Assembly: GCA_019637975.1 (NCBI GenBank)
Contig: JAHBUR010000005.1
Span: 115,473 to 179,472 of the forward strand
DNA: 64,000 bases
Source: Bacteroidota bacterium
GTDB taxonomy: Bacteria > Bacteroidota > Ignavibacteria > UBA10030 > UBA6906
Direction of reading: 5' to 3'
Part shown: piece by piece, positions 34,676 through 43,087 of the stretch
Position numbering within the stretch: the first letter of the stretch is position 1
How the letters are laid out: the number at the start of each line of letters is the position of its first letter
Position numbers and translations under genes: made by a program
The notes under the pieces: model-generated
Databases searched by the model: none
Told to the model about the DNA's origin: nothing
What the model saw: the letters and a program-made list of their open reading frames with translations, nothing else

Positions 34676-36772
34676 TCAATAGTTTGACAACTTCTCCAGC
34701 GCTTTCACAATATCCGATTCTTGCGGCAACATTGCATTCTCCAACTCCGGTCCGTAAGGAACAGGAGCATCCTTCGCAGCAACGCGCTGAATCGGCGCAT
34801 CGAGACGCTCAAAAGCCTCGTTCGCGATAATGGCGGCAATCTCTGCTCCGAAGCCGCTTGTGAGTGTGTCCTCGTGAACAATGAGGACTTTGCCTGTCTT
34901 TCGAACAGAGTTCAGAATCGTTTCCTTGTCCAATGGAATTAGCGTTCGTAGATCAATCACTTCAACGCTGGCGCCGGTTTTCTCCTGAATCTTGTTCGCC
35001 GCATCAAGTGAACGCTGCACCAACATCCCCCACGTAATGATTGTGATATCGTCGCCAGGGCGTTTCACTTTTGCAAGGCCAAACGGAATGAGATAATCTT
35101 TGTCGGGCTCGGGAGATGAAGCGAAGCCTTGACGATACAATCCTTTGTGCTCACAGAAAATGACGGGATTCTCTTCACGACACGCCGTCTTCAACAAGCC
35201 TTTCGCGTCAGCGGCGTTTGATGGGAACACAACATGCACTCCGGGAATGTGCGTGAAGAATCCGTCGATAGATTGACTGTGATACAATCCGCCGTGAATG
35301 TATCCGCCGACCGCGACGCGAATCACCATCGGGCATGCCCACTCGTTGTACGAACGGAAGCGCAGCATCGCGACCTCGTCGCGGATTTGCATGAACGCGG
35401 GCCAAATGTAATCGCCGAACTGGATTTCGACAACGGGCTTGTAGTCGCCGCGCACGGCGAGACCGAACGCAGTTCCCACAATACTCGCCTCAGCAAGCGG
35501 AGAATTGAAAACACGATCTGCACCGTGCTTTGCCGTCAAACCTTTCGTTGCCGTAAACACGCCGCCCTTGTTGCCCGCCACATCCTCACCGTAGATGAGC
35601 ATCTTCGGGTTTCGTGCGAGTTCTTCATCAAGAGCGTGGTTGATGGCGTCAACCAGAACGATTTTGTTCCCCTTGTGTTCAGATTCGACAAATCCGTCCT
35701 TTGGAACGGCGACGCGAGGTGAATACACATACCTTTCCAAGTCGTTTACATCAGGCAACGGCTTCTCTTCCGCCCACTCGGCAGCCTTGTCAATTCTTTC
35801 TTGAATCTCTTTCTTGATCTTCTCGAAATCAGCATCCTTCAGAATCTTCTGATCGGCCATGAACTTCTCGAACCGGGGAATCGGATCTTTCTTGCGATCT
35901 TCTTCCAACTCCTCGTTGCTGCGATATTTCTTCTGATCGTCTGAAGAGGAATGGGCAAGAAGGCGGACGGTGTCGGCCTCAATCACGCTCGGCCCTTGTC
36001 CGTTGCGAGCTTTCAAAACCGCATCAGCAACCACTTCATACATTTCCTTGAAATCGCATCCATCGACGCGGTAGCGGTTCAAGCCCTTGTAGCCCGCAAC
36101 CAGCCCGTAAACGGACTCGCCCGCCATCTGATCCTTTACCGGTACTGAGATGGCAAACTTGTTATTTTGAATGAGAAAGATAACCGGGAACTTGCCCCTC
36201 GCCGCCCAGTTCACCGCTTCGTGAAACTCACCTTGACTCGTCGTGCCCTCGCCCGACGAAACATAGACGACCTCATCCTTTCCATCCTTCACGGCACCCA
36301 TTGCCGTTCCGACTGCTTCGAGAAACTGGGTACCCGTCGGCGATGATTGCGCAATGATGCGTTGCTTCTTGTGTCCGTAGTGGAACGGCATTGCAAAGCC
36401 GTTGCTGCTCGGTCCGCCTTTGCGATGGAGCGCTTCGAGCATGATCTCTTCAATCGTATATCCGAACTGAAGCGAGAATGCAAGGTCGCGATAGTACGGA
36501 TATGCCCAATCATAGCCGGGCTTCATTGCAAGTGCCGTGGCCGTCTGTGCCACTTCGTGCCCCGATCCGCCGATGTGAAAGAATACCTTGCCCTGCTTCA
36601 GCAAAACAAGAATCTTGTTGTCAAGCAAACGTGCAGCAACACAGTTCTTATACGTGTTGATGATTTGGTCGTTGGTGAGATTTGACAACGCGCTGCCGGC
36701 AAGGATGATCGGTCTTGAGCCGTTCGAGCCCTTCGGCGTACTCTCAGTCTTCACATTCTTAATGGTGGACAC
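34676..36772 (-). CDS. Fused 2-oxoacid dehydrogenase E1 alpha-beta protein
   Basis: About 698 residues with an E1-alpha half (1-~360; thiamine motif GEGTTSQGEFHEA then NNKFAISVP) joined to an E1-beta half (~375-698; YGEDVAGNKGGVFTATKGL, GGYIHGGLYHSQSIDG, VLIVHEDTLTSGFGAE). Fused E1s of this kind usually belong to branched-chain 2-oxoacid dehydrogenases in Bacteroidota and Chlorobi-like bacteria, so that role is inferred. I chose the GTG at 36772 because GAGGAA lies 7 bases before it; a GTG at 36787 would add 5 residues. It starts 38 bases after lpdA. Confidence 0.92.
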   Translation of the reverse strand: MSTIKNVKTESTPKGSNGSRPIILAGSALSNLTNDQIINTYKNCVAARLLDNKILVLLKQGKVFFHIGGSGHEVAQTATALAMKPGYDWAYPYYRDLAFSLQFGYTIEEIMLEALHRKGGPSSNGFAMPFHYGHKKQRIIAQSSPTGTQFLEAVGTAMGAVKDGKDEVVYVSSGEGTTSQGEFHEAVNWAARGKFPVIFLIQNNKFAISVPVKDQMAGESVYGLVAGYKGLNRYRVDGCDFKEMYEVVADAVLKARNGQGPSVIEADTVRLLAHSSSDDQKKYRSNEELEEDRKKDPIPRFEKFMADQKILKDADFEKIKKEIQERIDKAAEWAEEKPLPDVNDLERYVYSPRVAVPKDGFVESEHKGNKIVLVDAINHALDEELARNPKMLIYGEDVAGNKGGVFTATKGLTAKHGADRVFNSPLAEASIVGTAFGLAVRGDYKPVVEIQFGDYIWPAFMQIRDEVAMLRFRSYNEWACPMVIRVAVGGYIHGGLYHSQSIDGFFTHIPGVHVVFPSNAADAKGLLKTACREENPVIFCEHKGLYRQGFASSPEPDKDYLIPFGLAKVKRPGDDITIITWGMLVQRSLDAANKIQEKTGASVEVIDLRTLIPLDKETILNSVRKTGKVLIVHEDTLTSGFGAEIAAIIANEAFERLDAPIQRVAAKDAPVPYGPELENAMLPQESDIVKALEKLSNY

Positions 36773-36809
36773 GAATCGATTCCTCACGATTGATGATCGA
36801 AATTTCTCT

Positions 36810-38207
36810 TCAGATGTTGATCGCCTCGCCGTACGCCGCCGCCGCCGCTTCCATCACTGCTTCGCTCAATGTCGGGTGGGCGTGGATTGTATGGAAGATG
36901 GATTTACCGGTTGCTTCGAGTTTTTTCGCCAACGCAAGCTCGGCAATCATCTCCGTCGCTTCGCTGCCCATGATGTGCGCGCCGAGTAGCTCGCCGTACT
37001 TTGCATCGAAGATGAGCTTTACCATTCCCTCTGTCTCGCCGATGGCAATGGCTTTACCGAGCGGACGGAACGGGAACTTGCCGATTTTCAGTTCGTATCC
37101 CTCAGCTTTCGCCTTCTCTTCCGTCAACCCTACGCTTGCGATTTGCGGCTGGCAATAGGTACAGCCGGGAATCATCGAATAGTCGATCGGTTCGAGATTC
37201 ATCCCTTTGATGGCTTCGACGCAATGAATGCCCTCCGCACTCGCAACATGCGCAAGCCACGGTGCACCGATCACATCGCCGATGGCGTACACGCCGGGAA
37301 CGTTCGTTCGATAATCCTTGTCAACTTTGATGTGATTGCGTTCTACAGTAACGCCAATCTTCTCCAATCCGAAACCCTCGACATTCCCCTGCACGCCGAT
37401 TGCCATCAATGCGACATCTCCCTTCAACTCCTTCATTCCTTCGGGAGTGTTGACGACAACAACTACATCGTTTGCGGAACTCTTCACGCTTTCGACTTTC
37501 GTGTCGGTCAGAATTTCAATCCCCTGCTTTTTGAAGCTCCGCTCCATCTCTTTCGTCAACTCTCGATCTTCAATAGGAAGAATGCCGGGCATCATTTCAA
37601 CAACGGTGACTTTCGTGCCGAGGGCGTTGTAGAAGTAGGCGAATTCAATGCCGATGGCTCCTGCGCCAACCACGATCATGCTCTTCGGCTGTTCGCTGAG
37701 CGACATTGCCTCGGTACTCGTAATGATCCGCTTGCGGTCGATTGTTACGCCGGGAATCGAGCGGGCGCGGGCGCCGGTTGCCACGATGATGTGCTTCGCC
37801 GAGACTTTGTATGATGCACCTTCTTTCGGCTTCACTTCTATCACCCCGTTGCCTTGCAGCGTTCCGTATCCCGACATGTAATCAATCTTGTTCTTCTTCA
37901 TCAAGAACTCGACGCCTTTGGAGATTTTGTCGGAGATGCCGCGGCTTCGCTGGATGATCTTACCGAAATCGAACTTCAGATTGTCGTATGAAATCCCCCA
38001 TTCGCTCGCCTTCTTGAATTGATGGAGAATCTCGGCGTTCTTTAGCAATGCTTTGGTCGGAATGCATCCCCAGTTCAGACAAATACCGCCTAATTTTTCC
38101 GCTTCAATAATGCCGGTGTTGAATCCAAGTTGGGCAGCACGGATTGCTGCTGTGTAGCCGCCCGGCCCGCCACCAAGAACGATTATATCGAATGATTTTT
38201 CTGCCAT
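36810..38207 (-). CDS. lpdA: Dihydrolipoyl dehydrogenase (E3)
   Basis: A 465-residue protein from the ATG at 38207 (AGAGGAA upstream). FAD motif GGGPGG (12-17), redox disulfide C43-x4-C48 (GGICLNWGCIPTK), NAD motif VVGAGAIGIEF, second FAD motif VYAIGDVIGAPWLAH and the C-terminal catalytic HAHPTLSEAVMEAA. It reoxidises dihydrolipoamide on E2 with NAD. It leads the dehydrogenase cluster and has its own promoter. A longer frame to 38435 runs through that promoter and is rejected. Confidence 0.97.
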   Translation of the reverse strand: MAEKSFDIIVLGGGPGGYTAAIRAAQLGFNTGIIEAEKLGGICLNWGCIPTKALLKNAEILHQFKKASEWGISYDNLKFDFGKIIQRSRGISDKISKGVEFLMKKNKIDYMSGYGTLQGNGVIEVKPKEGASYKVSAKHIIVATGARARSIPGVTIDRKRIITSTEAMSLSEQPKSMIVVGAGAIGIEFAYFYNALGTKVTVVEMMPGILPIEDRELTKEMERSFKKQGIEILTDTKVESVKSSANDVVVVVNTPEGMKELKGDVALMAIGVQGNVEGFGLEKIGVTVERNHIKVDKDYRTNVPGVYAIGDVIGAPWLAHVASAEGIHCVEAIKGMNLEPIDYSMIPGCTYCQPQIASVGLTEEKAKAEGYELKIGKFPFRPLGKAIAIGETEGMVKLIFDAKYGELLGAHIMGSEATEMIAELALAKKLEATGKSIFHTIHAHPTLSEAVMEAAAAAYGEAINI

Positions 38208-38255
38208 GAGTTCCTCTATATCAGGGAGCGATTGGACAAATCGCCTCACTCCACA

Positions 38256-38283
38256 CAACAAAAAAGGGAATTGTGGTTCCCTT
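38256..38283 (-). terminator. Hairpin and T tract in the lpdA leader (possible attenuator)
   Basis: On the minus strand AAGGGAA, a 6-base loop, TTCCCTT (38283-38264), followed by a T-rich run TTTTGTTGTG. It lies between the lpdA promoter and the lpdA start, about 57 bases before the ATG. It would stop transcription before the gene unless bypassed. Confidence 0.6.
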
Positions 38284-38406
38284 CTTGATATCGCTAAGAA
38301 TTGGTATAAGAACGAATCCCCACGTTGTCCCCTGTTCGATTGCTTATGGGAAAAATCACCATTACAGGAGAGAAATGACCTAACTTTCGGGGAACAAAGT
38401 GCGGAA

Positions 38407-38435
38407 AATATACCCAAAGCGGGCTTGAAAGTCAA
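38407..38435 (-). promoter_or_regulatory. Sigma70-type promoter for the lpdA cluster
   Basis: On the minus strand TTGACT (38435-38430), exactly 17 bases, then TATATT (38412-38407), with GGG directly before the -10 box. The start point would be near 38400, giving a leader of about 190 bases. Confidence 0.75.
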
Positions 38436-38453
38436 CGAAACCGAATCCGGCGG

Positions 38454-38984
38454 CTATTCTATAAGGTAGTCCATTTCGTTGTTCTGGTAGGATTCTTCAT
38501 GAACCGGTTCACGACCGAAGTAATCTACGGGATGAAAGGCATGCGGATAATAGGAATCCGTGCGGAGTAAAAAGTGCAACCGGATTCCGGGTGGAAACTG
38601 CCCCCAATGATCAAGAACGACTATCGTGCTGTCACCTGCAGCAATCTTCCTTCTGCCGAGACCACCGGCAAAGGGATACCGATTCCTCTCGATATCCCTC
38701 CAATCAGGTGTGTAGTTGAACATCGTGGAGCCCTCGAAGTCCGCAACTCCGACATTCCGGATGTAAAGAGAGAACTTCGTCATCGGTTGCGAAGGACCGT
38801 GACTCCCGTACCTTTCGTAGGTAAAATGTTCAATGTGGGTGATCGCAAGATCGGGAATCGGGCCTGCCGGCGGCTTCGGAGCCTCTTGGACATGACGTTG
38901 TAACTGAGTGTAGCCGCAGGAGACGAGAACACAGCATACAAGCAAAGGAATTATTCTTGATACATAGTCTCCGATATGACTCAC
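38454..38984 (-). CDS. Predicted lipoprotein, unknown family
   Basis: A 176-residue protein with a GTG start (GGAGAAG upstream). Its signal ends in the lipobox LVSC (SRIIPLLVCCVLVSC), lipid Cys at about residue 23. The mature part has a CARDB-like beta pattern: PDLAITHIEHFTYER, then FSLYIRNVGVADFEG and DSTIVVLDHWG. No named family can be given with confidence. It is a single gene between the OmpA-like gene and lpdA. Confidence 0.65.
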   Translation of the reverse strand: MSHIGDYVSRIIPLLVCCVLVSCGYTQLQRHVQEAPKPPAGPIPDLAITHIEHFTYERYGSHGPSQPMTKFSLYIRNVGVADFEGSTMFNYTPDWRDIERNRYPFAGGLGRRKIAAGDSTIVVLDHWGQFPPGIRLHFLLRTDSYYPHAFHPVDYFGREPVHEESYQNNEMDYLIE

Positions 38985-39023
38985 GAGCTTCTCCGATCAA
39001 TCGAGTTTGCCGCAACGGAGGTT

Positions 39024-39464
39024 TTACTTCTTTACAATCTCCACTCGCCTGTTCTTTTGCTCGCTACCTTCTGTCTTATTGTCGGCGATGGGCTTTTCCT
39101 GTCCCCAGCCTTTAGACGAAAGCCGTGACTTGTCAATCCCTTTGGCGATGATAGCGTTCATCACCGATTTGGCCCGGTTCTCGGAGAGCGTCTTGTTTGA
39201 CGCGGCAGATCCGACGTTATCCGTGTGACCTTCGATGCTGACGTTCAGGGATTCGTCCTCGTTCAACAGCTCAACCACCTGATCAATGATGTATTGTGAT
39301 TCGGGTTTGATATCCGCCTTGGCAGTCTCGAAATTAATCTGGAGCGTGATAAATCCGGTTTTCTCCATTTCATCCCTCATCGTTTCGGAATCCGAACAGG
39401 CGGCAAAAAGAAACGCGAACAGCGTGATGCCTGCAACAGAACACAAGTGAGCTTTACGATTCAC
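39024..39464 (-). CDS. OmpA-family peptidoglycan-binding lipoprotein
   Basis: A 146-residue protein with a GTG start (AGGAGT upstream) and lipobox FAAC. The OmpA-like domain covers about 38-146: TLQINFETAKADIKPES, NVSIEGHTDNVGSAASNKTL, then SENRAKSVMNAI and the final NRRVEIV. Asp in GHTDN and Arg in NRR bind diaminopimelate in this family. It tethers the outer membrane to peptidoglycan. Confidence 0.92.
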   Translation of the reverse strand: MNRKAHLCSVAGITLFAFLFAACSDSETMRDEMEKTGFITLQINFETAKADIKPESQYIIDQVVELLNEDESLNVSIEGHTDNVGSAASNKTLSENRAKSVMNAIIAKGIDKSRLSSKGWGQEKPIADNKTEGSEQKNRRVEIVKK

Positions 39465-39604
39465 GGCTGACTCCTATCGTTGTTGTGAATGATTCGTTCG
39501 CAGAACGGGAATGACTAACGGGAAATACTGCATGGAGAATACCAAATCATGAAGTAAGTTGCAACACGAAACGAGAATCAGCCAGCTCATCAAAACCGTA
39601 TAAA

Positions 39605-39637
39605 AAAGGAAATCCCGCCCATTACAAAGCGGGATTT
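39605..39637 (-). terminator. Rho-independent terminator after the 998-residue cargo gene
   Basis: A perfect 9-bp stem AAATCCCGC (39610-39618) and GCGGGATTT (39629-39637). On the minus strand it runs into CCTTTTTTA. Confidence 0.88.
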
Positions 39638-39656
39638 CTCTGAAAAGCGAACCATT

Positions 39657-42653
39657 CTAACGCATTAGCGTCAGTTTTCTTGTTTGAACCAGACCTTCTG
39701 ATTGAAGTCTGTAGAAATAGACTCCGCTTGCCAAGTCTCTTGCGTCGAGAACGGTTTCGTATCTTCCGGCATTCAGGTGCCCGTCCAGCAGCCTCTGCAC
39801 TTCCCTTCCAAGAACATCGTACACCGACAATCTTGTGTGCCCGGAAACAGGAAGCGAAAACGCTATCGTCGTTGTCGGGTTGAACGGGTTGGGATAGTTT
39901 TGCATGAGAGAGAACTCTTCGGGAACATCAAATCCCCAGGTGATTGTCATGTTTCCCCCTTTATACAGAATATTGCCCGTCGGGATGATGCCCGAATTTA
40001 TCTTGACTTTATTATTCACTTTCGTCGCAAGATCACGGGCAAGAGCATCGTTGGACGATATACCGTCGGTGACAAGCATGGAAACGTACGTCAGAACGTC
40101 ACCCGCCGTTCGGTTATCCTTCGTGACGATTGTATGCTGGCCGATCTTGAGTGAAACAAAATTCATCACAAGGGCTGCAAGCTGCTTTTTCGCCTTGTCC
40201 TGCATCGATGGATGCCGCCGAAGACTCAACACATCGTCCCAATCGTTAATCGTCAGAAGGTTCGCAAACACATCGAAATGCGGAGTGTAATGCTGGTGCA
40301 CGGCCTCTATGTAGGAATTCAGTTGGATGAGGTTTTCATCCCAGCGGTGGCGGCGGCACCTGTGTTCGTCGAATTGATGCTTCCAATACCCGACGCTGCG
40401 AGCCCGATTTGCAATCACGGCTTGCGTGAGCGTGAAATCGACTATTGCTGATCCCCCCGCCGGTAGTGTCAGCCCTTTTGGATTTGCATCAACTGCATAG
40501 CCGAGCGGCTCGATGATTATCACTTGGTAGTCGATTCCGGAAGGTACATCTGCGAACGCATATTCTCCCGAGGCATTCGAAATGACAGCGGGAAAATCCT
40601 CAATCGAAGCACCGTCAGCATCCAGCAGTTTCACGGTTACGTTTTCCATTCCACCACCGCCTGATCTGAGAATGGTTCCCGAAATCGTGCCATTGGAAAC
40701 TGAACCTACAGAGACGGCCAAGTTGCTTGAAGCTCCCGAGAAGCAACTGTTCTTGGGTGTAACACTGACATCTCCTGAGGCAGCGCCCCAATCAACTGTG
40801 ATCGATGTTGTGCCTTGCCCTGAAGCAATACTCGCCCCTGACGGTACGGTCCACTCGTATTCTTGCGCTCCCGTCACATCTGCAATCGAGAATCCGACGC
40901 CAGATTGTCCCGAACTGACCGTTGTCGGGCCTGAGATGCCGCCTGCCGCCGCCACAACGGGTATGACTGTGACGGCAAGCGGGCTGGAGGTTGCGCTATT
41001 TCCTTTTGCGTCGGTTACCGTCACGGAGTAGTCTTCTTGTACGGAAACGGCAATGGATTGTGTTGTGGCCCCCGTTGACCAGAGGTACGAAGCGGCCGCG
41101 CTCGATGTCAGCGTGACACTCCCGCCTTCACAAAACGAGGTCGGGCCGTTTGCGGAAATTGCCGGGCTTGCGGCATTGTTTCTCAGCAGTATATCGTCGA
41201 TACGGTATGCACTGCTGGCAGAACTTCGGAATCTGATTCTCAGATTCTCCGTTGCAGGAATTGTGCCGCTTGCCGTCCGCGAATACCAGCCTGTCGAACC
41301 GCTGGCCGTGGGCAATCCGCTGAATGTCAAAGCGGAATACGCCAGTCCGTCGTCACTTACCTCAACGAAGAAATCCGACCCGTCAAGAGCAAGGGCGTCT
41401 TTTCGAATGCCGAACGAAAGCTCGAGGGCATTCAATCCGGTGGTAGTGATTCCCGCAATCTCGAAAGAAGCATTCGATCCGCCGGAGAAGAAGATGTTGG
41501 CGCCGCCGGATGCGGCCGAATATCCTGCAGACGCATTGGATGCCCGTACATCAGAAGTACCGCTGAAAGTGAGGTTGTCACTGTCAAAGCCACCTGCGGA
41601 GACATGCGCGGCAATCGAAGTCGTGGTTGAAACAGTTCCCATTGTCTCATGAAACACAACCTGAAACGGAATAGGCATTACCCCTGTCCCGCTCACAGGA
41701 ATACTCTGCGAGGCGGCGCCTGTACTTACACACGAGATGTTGCCGGAGTAGGGGCCTTCGACTGCAGGCGAGAAGCGCACCTCGATTGCCGTTGCGTTTA
41801 CGACATCCCCCGAGCGCGCAAGAATAATCGGGATTGATGAGAATGGATTGATACCGGTTCGGATTTCAAATCCGGCGGGCGGTGTTATCGTAATGTCGTC
41901 TATCAGTTCTGAGCCGCTGACAACAAAACTCGAAGAGCCGGATGACCCGCCAACCGGCACGCTGCCGAAACTGCCATTAAATGATGAGGTGTTCAAGAGA
42001 ATAGTTGCCCCGCCGGTCAGTTCAAATGTTCCTGTTAGCGTGATGTTTCCCTGCAACCCTCCGGTGCCGGTGGTGCCTTCGGAGTTGAAGCCGTACAGCC
42101 TGAATTCGGCAGTGCCGGCAAGCTCCTCGTACTCAACACCGAGTCCGAGAACATTGCCCGTCCAATTGACATCTGAGTCAGGTGTCGTCAGAATTCCTGA
42201 TGCACTTGTTAGACCCGCATTAAGAGTGGTGAAGTTCGCGAATGGCGTTGCGTGTCCGTCATGGCTTCCCCGCCATTGCCACTGTCTCGGGCCGGTGGCG
42301 CTGCGACCGATCCCAAAGGAAACCGATGTGATTGTGAACTTGTAACCCGGAACTGCTGCTACTGTCACTCCGATGTATTTGTTGAGATCAATAGAACCAG
42401 TAAAGACATCACTGCCGTTTGTAGCGCCGGTCGGCCAGTTGCTTCCCCTGAAGTTTCCTGTGCTGGAGGAACTTGATATGCCTTCTTTCACAAGACTTCC
42501 TGACGAAATGCCTGCATACGAAGTCCCGTTGTAAGCAAACGATGGTACATTGTTCCCGTCTCCCGCAAGATTGTATGTTGCGGTGAACGGTGTTTGTCCT
42601 CTGGCAATCCCTGTTATCACTAAACAGGCTGCAACCAAGGCGATCTTTTTCAT
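39657..42653 (-). CDS. Large secreted T9SS cargo protein with Ig-like domains
   Basis: A 998-residue protein with signal peptide MKKIALVAACLVITGIARGQ. Beta-sandwich domains follow in order: ~20-210, a choice-of-anchor-like domain ~215-325, another ~330-495, Ig-like ~498-645, and a SdrD/CarboxypepD-like fold ~655-740. A predicted helical region starts at ARSVGYWKHQFDEHRCRRHR (~750-900). The C-terminus ENYPNPFNP-type sequence (NYPNPFNPTTTIAFSLPVSG) and GVYFYRLQSEGLVQTRKLTL is a type-A T9SS sorting domain. It is predicted to be exported across the outer membrane and attached to the surface. Confidence 0.88.
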   Translation of the reverse strand: MKKIALVAACLVITGIARGQTPFTATYNLAGDGNNVPSFAYNGTSYAGISSGSLVKEGISSSSSTGNFRGSNWPTGATNGSDVFTGSIDLNKYIGVTVAAVPGYKFTITSVSFGIGRSATGPRQWQWRGSHDGHATPFANFTTLNAGLTSASGILTTPDSDVNWTGNVLGLGVEYEELAGTAEFRLYGFNSEGTTGTGGLQGNITLTGTFELTGGATILLNTSSFNGSFGSVPVGGSSGSSSFVVSGSELIDDITITPPAGFEIRTGINPFSSIPIILARSGDVVNATAIEVRFSPAVEGPYSGNISCVSTGAASQSIPVSGTGVMPIPFQVVFHETMGTVSTTTSIAAHVSAGGFDSDNLTFSGTSDVRASNASAGYSAASGGANIFFSGGSNASFEIAGITTTGLNALELSFGIRKDALALDGSDFFVEVSDDGLAYSALTFSGLPTASGSTGWYSRTASGTIPATENLRIRFRSSASSAYRIDDILLRNNAASPAISANGPTSFCEGGSVTLTSSAAASYLWSTGATTQSIAVSVQEDYSVTVTDAKGNSATSSPLAVTVIPVVAAAGGISGPTTVSSGQSGVGFSIADVTGAQEYEWTVPSGASIASGQGTTSITVDWGAASGDVSVTPKNSCFSGASSNLAVSVGSVSNGTISGTILRSGGGGMENVTVKLLDADGASIEDFPAVISNASGEYAFADVPSGIDYQVIIIEPLGYAVDANPKGLTLPAGGSAIVDFTLTQAVIANRARSVGYWKHQFDEHRCRRHRWDENLIQLNSYIEAVHQHYTPHFDVFANLLTINDWDDVLSLRRHPSMQDKAKKQLAALVMNFVSLKIGQHTIVTKDNRTAGDVLTYVSMLVTDGISSNDALARDLATKVNNKVKINSGIIPTGNILYKGGNMTITWGFDVPEEFSLMQNYPNPFNPTTTIAFSLPVSGHTRLSVYDVLGREVQRLLDGHLNAGRYETVLDARDLASGVYFYRLQSEGLVQTRKLTLMR

Positions 42654-43087
42654 ATACCCTCCGCGAAGAATGTGTGAGAAATAGTGGATTGTGAGATACC
42701 GTAGTGGTATAAGATCGATTGAACAACAGATTGACAGTTGGAGAGTTCGCTAAGCCCGTGAAGTACATCCGTCAATACGGTTCACGGGCCACGACCCCAA
42801 ACGAATGTGTAAGCAGTGGGTTCAGCTACCCCGGCAATCGAGAGTTAGTGGAAGAGAAACAGAGTTCTATGGGAGAAGAGCAATACGATTGGCTCGATCG
42901 GAATAGAGGATCGAGAAGAGAACATACGAAGCAAGTGAAGAACGGCAACATGTCGACAAGTTTGCAGGCGTGGACAATGTCAGAACTACATGCTGCCACC
43001 AATATACAAACAGTAGGATAAATGTCAAGTGAGAAAGGAGGGCGGAGACCGGCACGCAAGGCATCCGCCACCTACCGGAGAGGTTCC
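42654..43087. other. Gap between two cargo genes
   Basis: 434 bases with no supported gene. A hairpin GGCGGA (43041-43046) and TCCGCC (43064-43069) followed by CTCCTTTCT on the minus strand may be the terminator of the 43088 gene. The ribosome site GGAGGGTAT of the 998-residue gene lies at its left end. Short open frames on both strands lack ribosome sites. Confidence 0.45.

Noticed and set aside
36810..38435. Longer reading frame for lpdA with 76 extra N-terminal residues
   Set aside because: The extra part runs through the promoter and hairpin, and the ATG at 38207 has a ribosome site and the normal family start.
40582..42345. Series of plus-strand frames opposite the 998-residue cargo gene
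   Set aside because: Pro/Val/Ala-rich shadows of Ser/Thr/Gly-rich cargo codons; the minus-strand gene has signal peptide and sorting domain.
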